Assembly (NCBI GenBank): GCA_019120295.1
Contig: DWVI01000004.1
Coordinates: forward strand, 38,201 to 102,200
DNA from: Candidatus Onthoplasma faecipullorum
GTDB lineage: Bacteria > Bacillota > Clostridia > Christensenellales > UBA1242
Direction: 5' to 3'
DNA length: 64,000 nt
Numbering within the stretch: position 1 is the stretch's first letter; the number at the start of each line of letters is the position of its first letter. The notes under the pieces are model-generated. The model saw only the letters and a program-made list of their open reading frames with translations, was not told the origin of the DNA and did no database searches. The translations under genes were made by a program, and so were the position numbers. Of this stretch, positions 10,263-19,477 are shown piece after piece.

Positions 10263-10715
10263 TTATTTTGCTAAACATCCCGGTATCACTTTTGTGTTGA
10301 TAAAATCAAATTTATTTTTTTTATAATCTAAATAAAATTTGGTTGCAATTTCTTTTGGCATGAGAGGAAGAAAAGGTATATCTTTTATATCAATAAAGGT
10401 GGGACTGTATTCTCCAAAAATATTATTTTGTTTAAATTCTTCACCTGTACCTGTTCCAAAATTTCCTGTGAGCCACACGCACAAATAAAAATGTTCAATA
10501 CTACCTTTATTTTCATAATCATAAAGTTTTTTAATTGGTGCAACGTCTATTCCAAATTCTTCTCTAACTTCTCTAATTATACAATCAACATCTGTTTCAA
10601 ACTTTTCTTTACAACCACCTGGAAAAGTAAAAAACTCTCTACCTTCCACGTTCCTATACATAATCGCCAACTTACCGTCAACCACAATAATTGCTCTCAC
10701 TCTCACAAATTTCAT
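10263..10715 (-). CDS. NUDIX hydrolase
   Basis: 'FPGGCKEKFETDVDCIIREVREEFGI' Nudix box. Confidence 0.88.
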   Translation of the reverse strand: MKFVRVRAIIVVDGKLAIMYRNVEGREFFTFPGGCKEKFETDVDCIIREVREEFGIDVAPIKKLYDYENKGSIEHFYLCVWLTGNFGTGTGEEFKQNNIFGEYSPTFIDIKDIPFLPLMPKEIATKFYLDYKKNKFDFINTKVIPGCLAK

Positions 10716-10945
10716 TCACATTTTTCCTATGTTTATATTATAACACAAAATCAATTTTTAATAAAGTAAATAATATATCGTTACTCAACAAAAAATTTGA
10801 CAATTTTTATATTTGTGTTATAATTTTACATTATAGTTAGATACGTAAAAATATGTATCATTTTAAATTTTTTTTAAAAACAAAAATAATTACACCAAAA
10901 TCATATTGTGTTAGACTAATAATTTGATATTTATACATTTTATTT

Positions 10946-11031
10946 GCAGATATGGCGGAATGGCAGACGCGCTAGATTCAGGTTCTAGTGAGAGCAATCT
11001 CGTGCAGGTTCAAGTCCTGTTATCTGCACCA
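10946..11031 (+). tRNA. tRNA-Leu (CAG), CCA encoded
   Basis: Acceptor GCAGATA/TATCTGC, anticodon arm CTAGA-TTCAGGT-TCTAG, variable arm, GGTTCAAGTCC T-loop, ACCA. Confidence 0.95.
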
Positions 11032-11037
11032 GAGAAG

Positions 11038-11084
11038 AATAAAACGAACCTTGAAGAAAACTCAAAATCAAAGTTCGTTTTATT
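11038..11084 (+). terminator. Terminator of tRNA-Leu
   Basis: AATAAAACGAAC ... GTTCGTTTTATT then TTTT. Confidence 0.75.
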
Positions 11085-11126
11085 TTTTCATAAAGATTGG
11101 TTTGGTACATATATTAAATAATTATG

Positions 11127-12578
11127 TTATTGGATAAGACTATTAATAATTGCTAATGAATCTTCTTTAAAACTATCATTTAGTACATTCATACTTTGAT
11201 CTATTTTTAATAAATTTAATAATTCATTTAAGTTATCTTGAATGTTCATAATCTTTTTATATTCCTTAAAACTATTGCTTAATTCAGTATTTCCATTGTC
11301 ATTTTCAGTTGTTATCAAACTATATAAATTTGTTAAATAAAATAATATGCAAAATGATAATTTATCAAAATCTTCTTTTTCATTTGTTCTATATATATCA
11401 ATAAGTTGTTCTACAAATTTATTAGATATTTCTTCATAACTTATTTCTTTGCCTGATCTGTCTTTTTTAGTTGGAAGATTAGGCTTAAATTCAAGATTAT
11501 TTAATCTTGCAAATATTTTTAAAATAATTATAATGTTTAAAGATGACTTATACGAAACATTTAACCCATTTCCAACAGCCTGCAATTTATTTTCATTTCC
11601 ATAATGAGATTCGAAATGCTTAAAATAATTTTTATTTGAATCTAAAAACGCTTGAATTTTTTCATTATCATATTCTTCGGATGTTTCATTATTACTATTT
11701 ATTTTTAAATCATCGATATAATTTTTAAATTCTTGCTCATTTAATGCTTGCTTGAATAAATCTTGTATTTTTTTCGAATTATTTACTAAAATGTTGGCAA
11801 TAGCAACATTGTTTTTGAAAATTCCAATATTTTTTAAGAATATTGTATCATTTACCAAATCTTGCACTCTTCCTAAATCTTTCCAGCTTTCAATGGTTTG
11901 ACTTATTTTATTGATATTATCCAAAAGTAAATAAGATGGATAAATCTTATTCTCATCAAATTTTAATTTATCATCGTTTAATCTAATAAAAATTTTTGAA
12001 TCTTTTTGTATATTATTTTTTTGTATACATTTATCTAATAAAACAAATTTATTTGTATTATTCAAAATAGTTGGATAAGAATTTTCTTTTTTAAATATTA
12101 CATATGCAAATATATTATTATTTTTATTAGAATTGTGAGTATATATTTTATATTTTAAATAGTCTTGCGCTAGTTGAACAAATTCAAACTTGTTTGATAA
12201 TTTGTATTCAACAAAAAGATTATTTAAATCTTCGTAATATAAATCTTTGACAGCAAAATAGGAATCGACAAAAACATCTTTGCTCCAATCCCTTTTTTCT
12301 TTTACAATAGAAACTTCCTTCCTTAAAGACTCTTTAATTTGAGGTGATAAATTCGGTATTGTTACTTTCATCTCATTAATGCAAATAATACAAGATTGAC
12401 CAAATATTTGATTTAAAATATTGGTTGTAAAATAAGCAAGAGTTCTTTCATTAAGTAACGAAATTGAAATGCTATTGCTATTTTTTAATTCTTCTTTTGC
12501 TATTGAAAATTGTTGAGAGAAATTTTTAATATTTTCATCAACTTTTTCTATTAATGCTTCTAATTCGTTTTTATTCAC
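11127..12578 (-). CDS. Uncharacterised protein of R-M operon (possible nuclease-like VEYK motif)
   Basis: 483 aa, same strand and 45 bp downstream of mod; 'NNLFVEYKLSNKFEFVQLAQDYLKYKIYT'. Confidence 0.6.
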   Translation of the reverse strand: MNKNELEALIEKVDENIKNFSQQFSIAKEELKNSNSISISLLNERTLAYFTTNILNQIFGQSCIICINEMKVTIPNLSPQIKESLRKEVSIVKEKRDWSKDVFVDSYFAVKDLYYEDLNNLFVEYKLSNKFEFVQLAQDYLKYKIYTHNSNKNNNIFAYVIFKKENSYPTILNNTNKFVLLDKCIQKNNIQKDSKIFIRLNDDKLKFDENKIYPSYLLLDNINKISQTIESWKDLGRVQDLVNDTIFLKNIGIFKNNVAIANILVNNSKKIQDLFKQALNEQEFKNYIDDLKINSNNETSEEYDNEKIQAFLDSNKNYFKHFESHYGNENKLQAVGNGLNVSYKSSLNIIIILKIFARLNNLEFKPNLPTKKDRSGKEISYEEISNKFVEQLIDIYRTNEKEDFDKLSFCILFYLTNLYSLITTENDNGNTELSNSFKEYKKIMNIQDNLNELLNLLKIDQSMNVLNDSFKEDSLAIINSLIQ

Positions 12579-12623
12579 TAGAGCCTCGCTTTATTTATAT
12601 TTTACATTACTGCAAAATTGTTT

Positions 12624-14480
12624 TTATTTGATATTAATTATAGTTTCGTCGCCACAAATGTTTCTGATTTTCATTCTTAATGGTTTCTTTGTGAAAGCGA
12701 TTTTGCCATTCCAATAGAATTTTGTTTTTTCACCATTTATAGTTAAATAATTATTTTTCTCAACTTTTATTTCACTATCAGATGTCCAACTTCCTTCATT
12801 ATTTGTGCAATCAAGACTTATGAATTCAATTAATTCAAGTCCTTCATCGCTAATTGTTAAAGGGTTGTATTCTTCATTCTTTTTTATAGCTTGTGCTTGC
12901 ATCTTATCATTATATCCATCGATTTTTTGTTGAACTCTATCACTTGCAAAATGTTTGATCTCAACTTCGTTATCTTTTATTTCATAATCAACTTCATCGC
13001 CAATAACAACTTCGCTTAAAAGTTGTTTCAAATCTCTAAACTCAATTTCTATTTCAGTGTTGTTTTGCTCTTTAATAAAATCATCAATCGCTTTCTTATC
13101 TTCAATATCAATATAATACACAATAACTTTTTTGACATTATCAGGTAAATCTGGCAATGCTTGATGTATAATTTCATTAACAAGCCTTGTATCTAAAATT
13201 CTTCCTGTTCCTTCAAGTAAATTAGGAATATACACAGGCATCATTCCATATTTGCTGTCTTGAATTGAACCTTCCCAAAACTTATCAAGCCCATCTTCAT
13301 TTTTAAGCCCTTGAATAAGTGATTTTAATTTATCCATTGTTTGTTGTGGATTCCTGTATAATGACACACCATCTTTGACTTCTAAAATTTCAAATTCTGC
13401 ATTATTTGATTTAAGTCTATCTCGTATTGTTTGAATACTATTTATTCCAACATCACAAGTAATAAACTTTCTATTTAATTTGTGTGCAACGGCTGCAGTA
13501 ACACCACTTCCACCAAAGAAGTCAGCGACAATCATTCCTTCATTTGACGATGCTTTTATAATTCTTTCTAATAATGCTTCAGGTTTTTGAGTGGAATAAT
13601 CAACTTTTTCTGCTGAAGTCGGTTGTTGTTGAAATGACATTACATCATTCCAAACATCGCCTAAAGGCTTTCCTTCACTTAATTCATCTAAATATCTTTT
13701 AGAACCATGAGCAATCATATATTTTCTACCATTTTGATCGACTCTATTGAACATATTAATATATTTTTCAGTATGAGGTTGAATTAATCTATTAAAAATT
13801 CTTTCTTCTTTCATTGAATAATAAAATATTGAATCATGACCACGAACCCAATTGGGGGCAAGAGTCTTAAACCCTGATAAAACTTGAATATCCCAAATAA
13901 TTTCTCTTTGAAAATTATCTTCACCAAATATTTCATCCATCAAAATTTTTACATAGTGCCCTATGTGCCAATCAAGATGAACATAAATTGATGCAGTTTC
14001 ACTCATGACAGATTTGATTGCAAGCAAATTCTCATACATCCAGTTTAGATATGATTCTTTGTTCCACACATCGCCATACATTTTTTCTTCAAATGCTTTT
14101 AAATCATCATTATTAAGTTCGGTTTCTGCTTTTTTAATTGCCTCATCTACTTTTGGATTTCTACGAATATAAACCTTCTTTGCATAATCTGCACCACTTG
14201 CAAAAGGTGGATCAATGTAAACTAAATCAACTTTTATATTATTTTCTTTTAAATAAGCACAAGCAGAAAGGCATTCACCACGAATAACAAGATTGTTATC
14301 TTTGTTTTTGCCCACTTTTTCAATACTTTCCATTTCATATAAAGGCATACCTTTTGCAATACTACTGTAAACATTATCGTTGTCTTTATATTTTAAAAAT
14401 CTTTGAGTTCTTGTAAAGTTGTTTAATATTGCTTGTCCTTCAATTGTCTCTGGAAAATATGGAACATATTTAATTGCCAT
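12624..14480 (-). CDS. Type III-like site-specific DNA (adenine/N4-cytosine) methyltransferase (Mod)
   Basis: DPPF catalytic motif 'VDLVYIDPPFASGADYAKK' preceding AdoMet motif 'VADFFGGSGVTAAVAHKLNRKFITCD' (beta-class order). Confidence 0.9.
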   Translation of the reverse strand: MAIKYVPYFPETIEGQAILNNFTRTQRFLKYKDNDNVYSSIAKGMPLYEMESIEKVGKNKDNNLVIRGECLSACAYLKENNIKVDLVYIDPPFASGADYAKKVYIRRNPKVDEAIKKAETELNNDDLKAFEEKMYGDVWNKESYLNWMYENLLAIKSVMSETASIYVHLDWHIGHYVKILMDEIFGEDNFQREIIWDIQVLSGFKTLAPNWVRGHDSIFYYSMKEERIFNRLIQPHTEKYINMFNRVDQNGRKYMIAHGSKRYLDELSEGKPLGDVWNDVMSFQQQPTSAEKVDYSTQKPEALLERIIKASSNEGMIVADFFGGSGVTAAVAHKLNRKFITCDVGINSIQTIRDRLKSNNAEFEILEVKDGVSLYRNPQQTMDKLKSLIQGLKNEDGLDKFWEGSIQDSKYGMMPVYIPNLLEGTGRILDTRLVNEIIHQALPDLPDNVKKVIVYYIDIEDKKAIDDFIKEQNNTEIEIEFRDLKQLLSEVVIGDEVDYEIKDNEVEIKHFASDRVQQKIDGYNDKMQAQAIKKNEEYNPLTISDEGLELIEFISLDCTNNEGSWTSDSEIKVEKNNYLTINGEKTKFYWNGKIAFTKKPLRMKIRNICGDETIINIK

Positions 14481-14826
14481 TTTTATTTTTCTCCTTTTGT
14501 TTATCTATTTCTGTATTAATTGTATTAGTAATTAAATTTTGTAACGATTCATTAGTTATAATTTGACCCACTAATTTAGCACCTAATTGATTTATTACTT
14601 CTTGATTTTTCATATCTTTTTCATGTTTTTGTTGCATTTCTATTTTTTCCATTTCAAGTTGATGATTTTCTTTCATGTTCTCTAACTCATTTTTATGCAA
14701 TTCTCTTACCTTTTCAATTTCCTTATTAGAATTTTTAACTGCAAGAATATATGATAATATTCCAGAGATTAATGCTGTTATGATCGGCACACAAATTGTT
14801 AAAACTGTTAAAATCTCATTGCTCAT
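14470..14826 (-). CDS. Small membrane-anchored coiled-coil protein of R-M operon
   Basis: N-terminal TM 'ILTVLTICVPIITALISGILSYILAV' then K/E-rich heptad-like region; overlaps mod start by 11 bp. Confidence 0.65.
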   Translation of the reverse strand: MSNEILTVLTICVPIITALISGILSYILAVKNSNKEIEKVRELHKNELENMKENHQLEMEKIEMQQKHEKDMKNQEVINQLGAKLVGQIITNESLQNLITNTINTEIDKQKEKNKNGN

Positions 14827-14829
14827 AAT

Positions 14830-17691
14830 CTACTCCTTAAACAAATTGTAAATTTTGTCATTTAGTCTTTTTAAAGCATCGTTTTCATTTTCATTATCTT
14901 GCATATAGAAATAATCAAATTTATTGTTATTTATCTCTAAAAATTTTGATTTAACAAAATCTTTTTTATCATTAAATGCTTTATCTTCTGCAAAGCCTGA
15001 ACCTTTTGTTTCAATAATTAAAACTTTGTCAATTTTGTCATTTTTTCTATTTAATACTAGAAAGTCTGGTGTATACATACCGATGTAATACCAAGCATTT
15101 TCTTTTAATTTGTAGCACTTGATTTTAAATTCTGTAAGCGCCCTATCTCCATTGTAATAGACTTCTAAATTATTGTTTTGGAAAGCTGGCAATCTTAAAA
15201 TCTTTATAAATATGTTTTCTTCAAACTTACTTTGCGAAAAATTATAAGGCAAATATTGAAAAGTTTTATCTTTTAATTTAATTTCAGGTGAAATGCTAAA
15301 TTTTTGTTCTATAACATCTTCCATACCAAGAGCTTTTAACCCTGCAATTTGCTTTTCTTGCTCAGGGGTGTAGAAGGTCCCTCTTTTGTCTATTTGTATA
15401 ATTCTATCAACAACATTTTTTAATGGATAAAATTTTGAAGCATCACTTGTTCTAACGATTTCTGTAAAATTATCTTTATTTAGTAAAGATTTTGAATCAA
15501 ATAAAACTTCTTCACTTGTTTTAAATGTGTATGATTTTTGGAATGCTTTTCTAATTTCGCTGTTAATTTTAGAAATATCATAAAGATTATTAAAATAATT
15601 TAATTCATCTTTACAAATAGTTATAGTTGTAAATATATTTTTCAAAATATCATCATATTTATATAAATCACTTATTTGAAACAAATTGAAACTTTCTTTA
15701 CATATAGCAAGCAACCATTTTGAATAAGTTGTTATCTCATCACCATAATCGTTTTCAAATTCAATATGATTTAAAGTTTGTCCTTTTATATCTTGTTGCA
15801 CGGTAGTTACTATTTGCTTTTCAAGTTTAATCTTTTTTAATTTATCTTGAACTGATAAATTATCTTCAACCTCAACTGTTTCGTATTCAACTTTAAATTG
15901 ATAAAAATCTATATTGGGCAATTTTAATCTTTTAGTTCTGTCATATCTTCTAATATCTATTTTGTCAATCCTTTGAACATTATTAATTTCTTCAATTGAT
16001 GTATGTTGTTCTTCTGCCAGTTGAGAGTTTAAAATTTTTGCATTATAATCATTTAACCATATTATAGCAGTTTCAATTGTGCTATTTTTATCTACTTGCC
16101 TTAAACACCTACAAGAAGTTTGTAAAACCATATTGTTAGGGCAGTCACCTTCTTGTGAAAGAATAACCCCTGTTAAACTTTTACAATCCCAACCTTCTTT
16201 TCCAATTTGAGCGAGCAAGACTATTTTCTTTTTGCTTACACTTGAATCAAGCGATAAAAATTCCAACTCTTCTTGTTTGGAACAAGAATATTTTTTATCT
16301 TTATCTGATCCGTGATAACATAGTATAACTTCATCTGGATTAAGTCCGTATTTAGTTGCGATTTCAACACATTTTGGATAAATCACTTCTCTTAACTTTG
16401 CAATTCTTCCACAATAAATTGCTATTTTAGCACAAGTTCCATTAGCGTAAATTGTATCTTTATAATTTTCAAAGAAATCTGTTAAACCTTTCTCAATTAT
16501 CAGCATACTATCTCTGTCTGTAACTATATTAATTTTAGGCTTTTTTAGAAATGTTTCTACTGCTTTAATCAAAGGAAAAAAATTTACAATATATGGAATT
16601 TGTATTGTTTTGTATGTAAGGTTATTTGAAAATTTAACAGATTGTCCTTTGTTATAATAAGGAGTTCCGCTAAAACCAATCATGCTATTCATCTTGCCAT
16701 CGCGATACCAATAATTTACAACACCATTAAGTTTTACTTCTTCATCGGCAAGGTGATGCACCTCATCAACTATAACTTGAAGATTAGGGATATATGCAAT
16801 AAACTTCTTTAATTCATTCATTGCTTTTTCTTCTTCACTAATTTGTTCAAATGTAATTTGCCTTGTTGTTTTATCGAGTTTTATATTATCTAGTATTACT
16901 TTCTCAGCATTTGTTACTAAAACTAGTCCAATAAGTGAATCAAAAGGTTGATAACTCGCTACTTTTTGAACATTAGGATTTTTAATTTTATTGCTCTTCT
17001 TCGCCGTTTTTGATTCTTCTAATACCTCAAATTTTAAAACTTTTTTTATTTGTTTAACTGCATTTTCTGGCAATATCCATGTTGCATCAAAGTTTTTAAT
17101 AGTTTTTAAACTAGGTATTACAGAAGATTTTAACCCTGATGGAGCAAAAATAATAAAATTATGTGCAAATGATTTATTGGTTGGTTCTTTTAAAGCAAAA
17201 TATAAATCTAAAAAGATAAATGATGCCATTAGAAAAGTTTTTCCAGCCCCCATAGGTAAACTAAACAAATAGTTAACATAATTTTGATTATTAAACATAT
17301 TTTTTATCGCACGCTTAAAGTCAATATTTTCAGCATTGCTTTTAATCTCATTATTTAACAACTGAAAAATTCTATTTCCATTTTCATCTGTTAAACTACT
17401 ATACTCATAAAGAGCAAGTGCTTCTTTTTGTTCCCTTAATATATTTTTAGTTGAATCTTTTAATTCTAATTGTGAAATATCAATTTCTTCATTAAAAAGT
17501 CCTTCTATCATACATTGATATAAAGGTTTGTTTTGACATTTAATTTTAAGAAATAAGTAGGTTTTAATTGCATCAATTTGAGAATCTCTCATTTCTCCTT
17601 TATTATACATATAGTCTATCAATTCCTGCACAGTGCAATCATTACTTTGGAACCATTTATCTCTGGCTTTGTTTATCATTTTAAACAGCAT
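14830..17691 (-). CDS. Type III-like restriction subunit (Res): SF2 helicase + PD-(D/E)XK nuclease
   Basis: Walker A 'LPMGAGKTFLMASF', DExH box 'VDEVHHLADEE', C-terminal 'PDFLVLNRKNDKIDKVLIIETKGSGF'. Confidence 0.88.
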   Translation of the reverse strand: MLFKMINKARDKWFQSNDCTVQELIDYMYNKGEMRDSQIDAIKTYLFLKIKCQNKPLYQCMIEGLFNEEIDISQLELKDSTKNILREQKEALALYEYSSLTDENGNRIFQLLNNEIKSNAENIDFKRAIKNMFNNQNYVNYLFSLPMGAGKTFLMASFIFLDLYFALKEPTNKSFAHNFIIFAPSGLKSSVIPSLKTIKNFDATWILPENAVKQIKKVLKFEVLEESKTAKKSNKIKNPNVQKVASYQPFDSLIGLVLVTNAEKVILDNIKLDKTTRQITFEQISEEEKAMNELKKFIAYIPNLQVIVDEVHHLADEEVKLNGVVNYWYRDGKMNSMIGFSGTPYYNKGQSVKFSNNLTYKTIQIPYIVNFFPLIKAVETFLKKPKINIVTDRDSMLIIEKGLTDFFENYKDTIYANGTCAKIAIYCGRIAKLREVIYPKCVEIATKYGLNPDEVILCYHGSDKDKKYSCSKQEELEFLSLDSSVSKKKIVLLAQIGKEGWDCKSLTGVILSQEGDCPNNMVLQTSCRCLRQVDKNSTIETAIIWLNDYNAKILNSQLAEEQHTSIEEINNVQRIDKIDIRRYDRTKRLKLPNIDFYQFKVEYETVEVEDNLSVQDKLKKIKLEKQIVTTVQQDIKGQTLNHIEFENDYGDEITTYSKWLLAICKESFNLFQISDLYKYDDILKNIFTTITICKDELNYFNNLYDISKINSEIRKAFQKSYTFKTSEEVLFDSKSLLNKDNFTEIVRTSDASKFYPLKNVVDRIIQIDKRGTFYTPEQEKQIAGLKALGMEDVIEQKFSISPEIKLKDKTFQYLPYNFSQSKFEENIFIKILRLPAFQNNNLEVYYNGDRALTEFKIKCYKLKENAWYYIGMYTPDFLVLNRKNDKIDKVLIIETKGSGFAEDKAFNDKKDFVKSKFLEINNNKFDYFYMQDNENENDALKRLNDKIYNLFKE

Positions 17692-17780
17692 TACGTTTTC
17701 TCCATAAAATTATTAATATATTATAACATAAAAACTTATAATTTGGTATAATTTTAAACAAATTTAAATGAAAAATTAAA

Positions 17781-17810
17781 AATGAGATCCTGGCGTGTGC
17801 TTGTCTTGAA
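17781..17810. repeat. Direct repeat copy 1 (second copy 19271-19300)
   Basis: aatgagatcCtGgcgtgtgcttgtcttgaa versus aatgagatcGtAgcgtgtgcttgtcttgaa, 28/30 identical. Confidence 0.85.
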
Positions 17811-17850
17811 CAAGTGGTGTCGCTTCGCTCCACCAGACAAGCACACGCCA
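17791..17850. repeat. GC-rich hairpin, 16-bp perfect inverted repeat
   Basis: TGGCGTGTGCTTGTCT (17791-17806) / AGACAAGCACACGCCA (17835-17850). Confidence 0.9.
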
Positions 17851-17953
17851 AAATAAAAAATTACTACTTTAAAGAATAGAAACTAACAACTAATTTAAAA
17901 ATATAAAATTAGTAAATAAAAAATATACAAAAATGAAGTAGTTTTAGATATCC

Positions 17954-18057
17954 AGAACAAACAGCAAGAACTGACGAAAGAGATGTCGCAAGGCGCAAGG
18001 CTTATCCATTGCGACATTCTCTTCTTTTTTATGTCAGTTCTTGCTTTTCGTTGTTCT
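17954..18057. ncRNA. Long nested hairpin (possible structured RNA or palindromic element)
   Basis: agaacaa/ttgttct; AGCAAGAACTGAC (17963-17975)/GTCAGTTCTTGCT (18033-18045); TGTCGCAA (17984-17991)/TTGCGACA (18009-18016). Confidence 0.5.
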
Positions 18058-18402
18058 CCTTTTCTTCGCCTTTTGGCTGGTATGTTCGCATAGTTCTCAC
18101 AACAATTCAAGGAAAATATATATTTTGTTTACAATTTACATTTGAACTAGGTTTTTAACCTAGTCTTTTTATTTGCACAAATATATATTTCTTCTTCCTT
18201 GACTTGTTGTTTATGAGATTACGAACTTATAAAAATATATATATTGATTTTAATTTGCACTAATTTTTGTGCTTATTCGTTGTGTTAGTTATTAAAATTA
18301 TCTGTTTAATATTTTACAGACATTCTATATAAAATTTTAAATATTCAGTCAAACTATGCTCTTTTTGTTTGTGCCAAAAGGCAAATAAAAGGAGTTATAT
18401 AT

Positions 18403-19035
18403 ATGAATGAAGTTAAAAAGAAAGTTAGCATTTTAGAAGATAATGTAGTTATTACATTAGACAATCTTCAAGAATTATCTAAATGCTTTGCAGTAGTTGG
18501 ATTAAAATCTATTAAAAAGTATGCTTTTAGCGGTATGCCAAAAATAGAAAGATTACAAAAGCAACTATATCAAGATATACATTATCATAAAGAGTTAGAT
18601 ACATATTCAGATGCTTATGATTTAGTACAAGAAGCAAGTCTATTTTTATACAAATTTTTAGGACATAGACTTGGTGAGCTATGCAAAAGTTCTAAATCAA
18701 AATCTGGAAATATTGATACAATTAGAACTGCTTGTCTAAGGGTAATACAAACATATTTAAGAAAAGAATTAAAATATTATACCAACACAACTAATGAAGA
18801 AGAATATCTTGAAGTTGTAGATGAAAAACCTATTATAAAGGAAAAAGAAGATTATTCAAAAGTAAAAGAGATAACAAATAAGATAGTTCAAACAGAGTTA
18901 GAAAAACAAATATTATATTATTTCTACAATGGAGTTGCTCCAAAACTTGTTGCTGAATTTTTACAAATTAGTACAGATAAAGTATATAAACGAAGAAGGA
19001 AATTTAGAGCAAGATACAACTCACTATTTGCTTAA
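18403..19035 (+). CDS. Sigma-70-like/HTH regulator of mobile element
   Basis: C-terminal HTH-like 'LEKQILYYFYNGVAPKLVAEFLQISTDKVYKRRRKFRARY'; upstream of serine recombinase. Confidence 0.6.
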   Translation: MNEVKKKVSILEDNVVITLDNLQELSKCFAVVGLKSIKKYAFSGMPKIERLQKQLYQDIHYHKELDTYSDAYDLVQEASLFLYKFLGHRLGELCKSSKSKSGNIDTIRTACLRVIQTYLRKELKYYTNTTNEEEYLEVVDEKPIIKEKEDYSKVKEITNKIVQTELEKQILYYFYNGVAPKLVAEFLQISTDKVYKRRRKFRARYNSLFA

Positions 19036-19270
19036 TATGTTTAATCCATACAAAAAAAGTATGGATTTTTATTGATTAATTTTAAAATGTGCCTTAACTT
19101 TTAGTTCATTTCGTGGCTATATAATGATAAGTCTTATCAAGTGTGAGCATAAAGTTTGCAAAAACTACCGCAAAAAACATATTTGTTCACTAAAAGTACG
19201 CATAAACTACCTATAAATTCCATGGTAATTCGTAAAACTTTATGATATTATCTCAGCATTAAATTTAATA

Positions 19271-19300
19271 AATGAGATCGTAGCGTGTGCTTGTCTTGAA
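19271..19300. repeat. Direct repeat copy 2
   Basis: See 17781-17810. Confidence 0.85.
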
Positions 19301-19477
19301 ACAAGTGAATAGTCTTTCGAGTGCGAAGTATAAACGAAAACTCACAATAGTCAAAGGTAAAGTGTATTGTTCCACAACCTTTGACAATTGTATGAAAATT
19401 TTAAGATTAAAGCAAACATTCGTTTCCGTTTGTTTCGCCCTTGTCGAAAGACAAACTAAAAATAAAAGGAGTAAAAA

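Noticed and set aside
10924-11121. ORF '...RYGGMADALDSGSSESNLVQVQVLLSAPEKNK'
   Set aside because: Spurious translation of tRNA-Leu and its terminator
17895-18110. 71-aa minus-strand ORF 'MNCCENYANIPAKRRRKGEQRKARTDIKKKRMSQ...'
   Set aside because: Lies across the long nested hairpin; composition and structure suggest noncoding DNA
17692-18402. Noncoding region considered as a retron or type III toxin-antitoxin RNA
   Set aside because: No reverse transcriptase nearby and no tandem antitoxin repeats or ToxN-like gene
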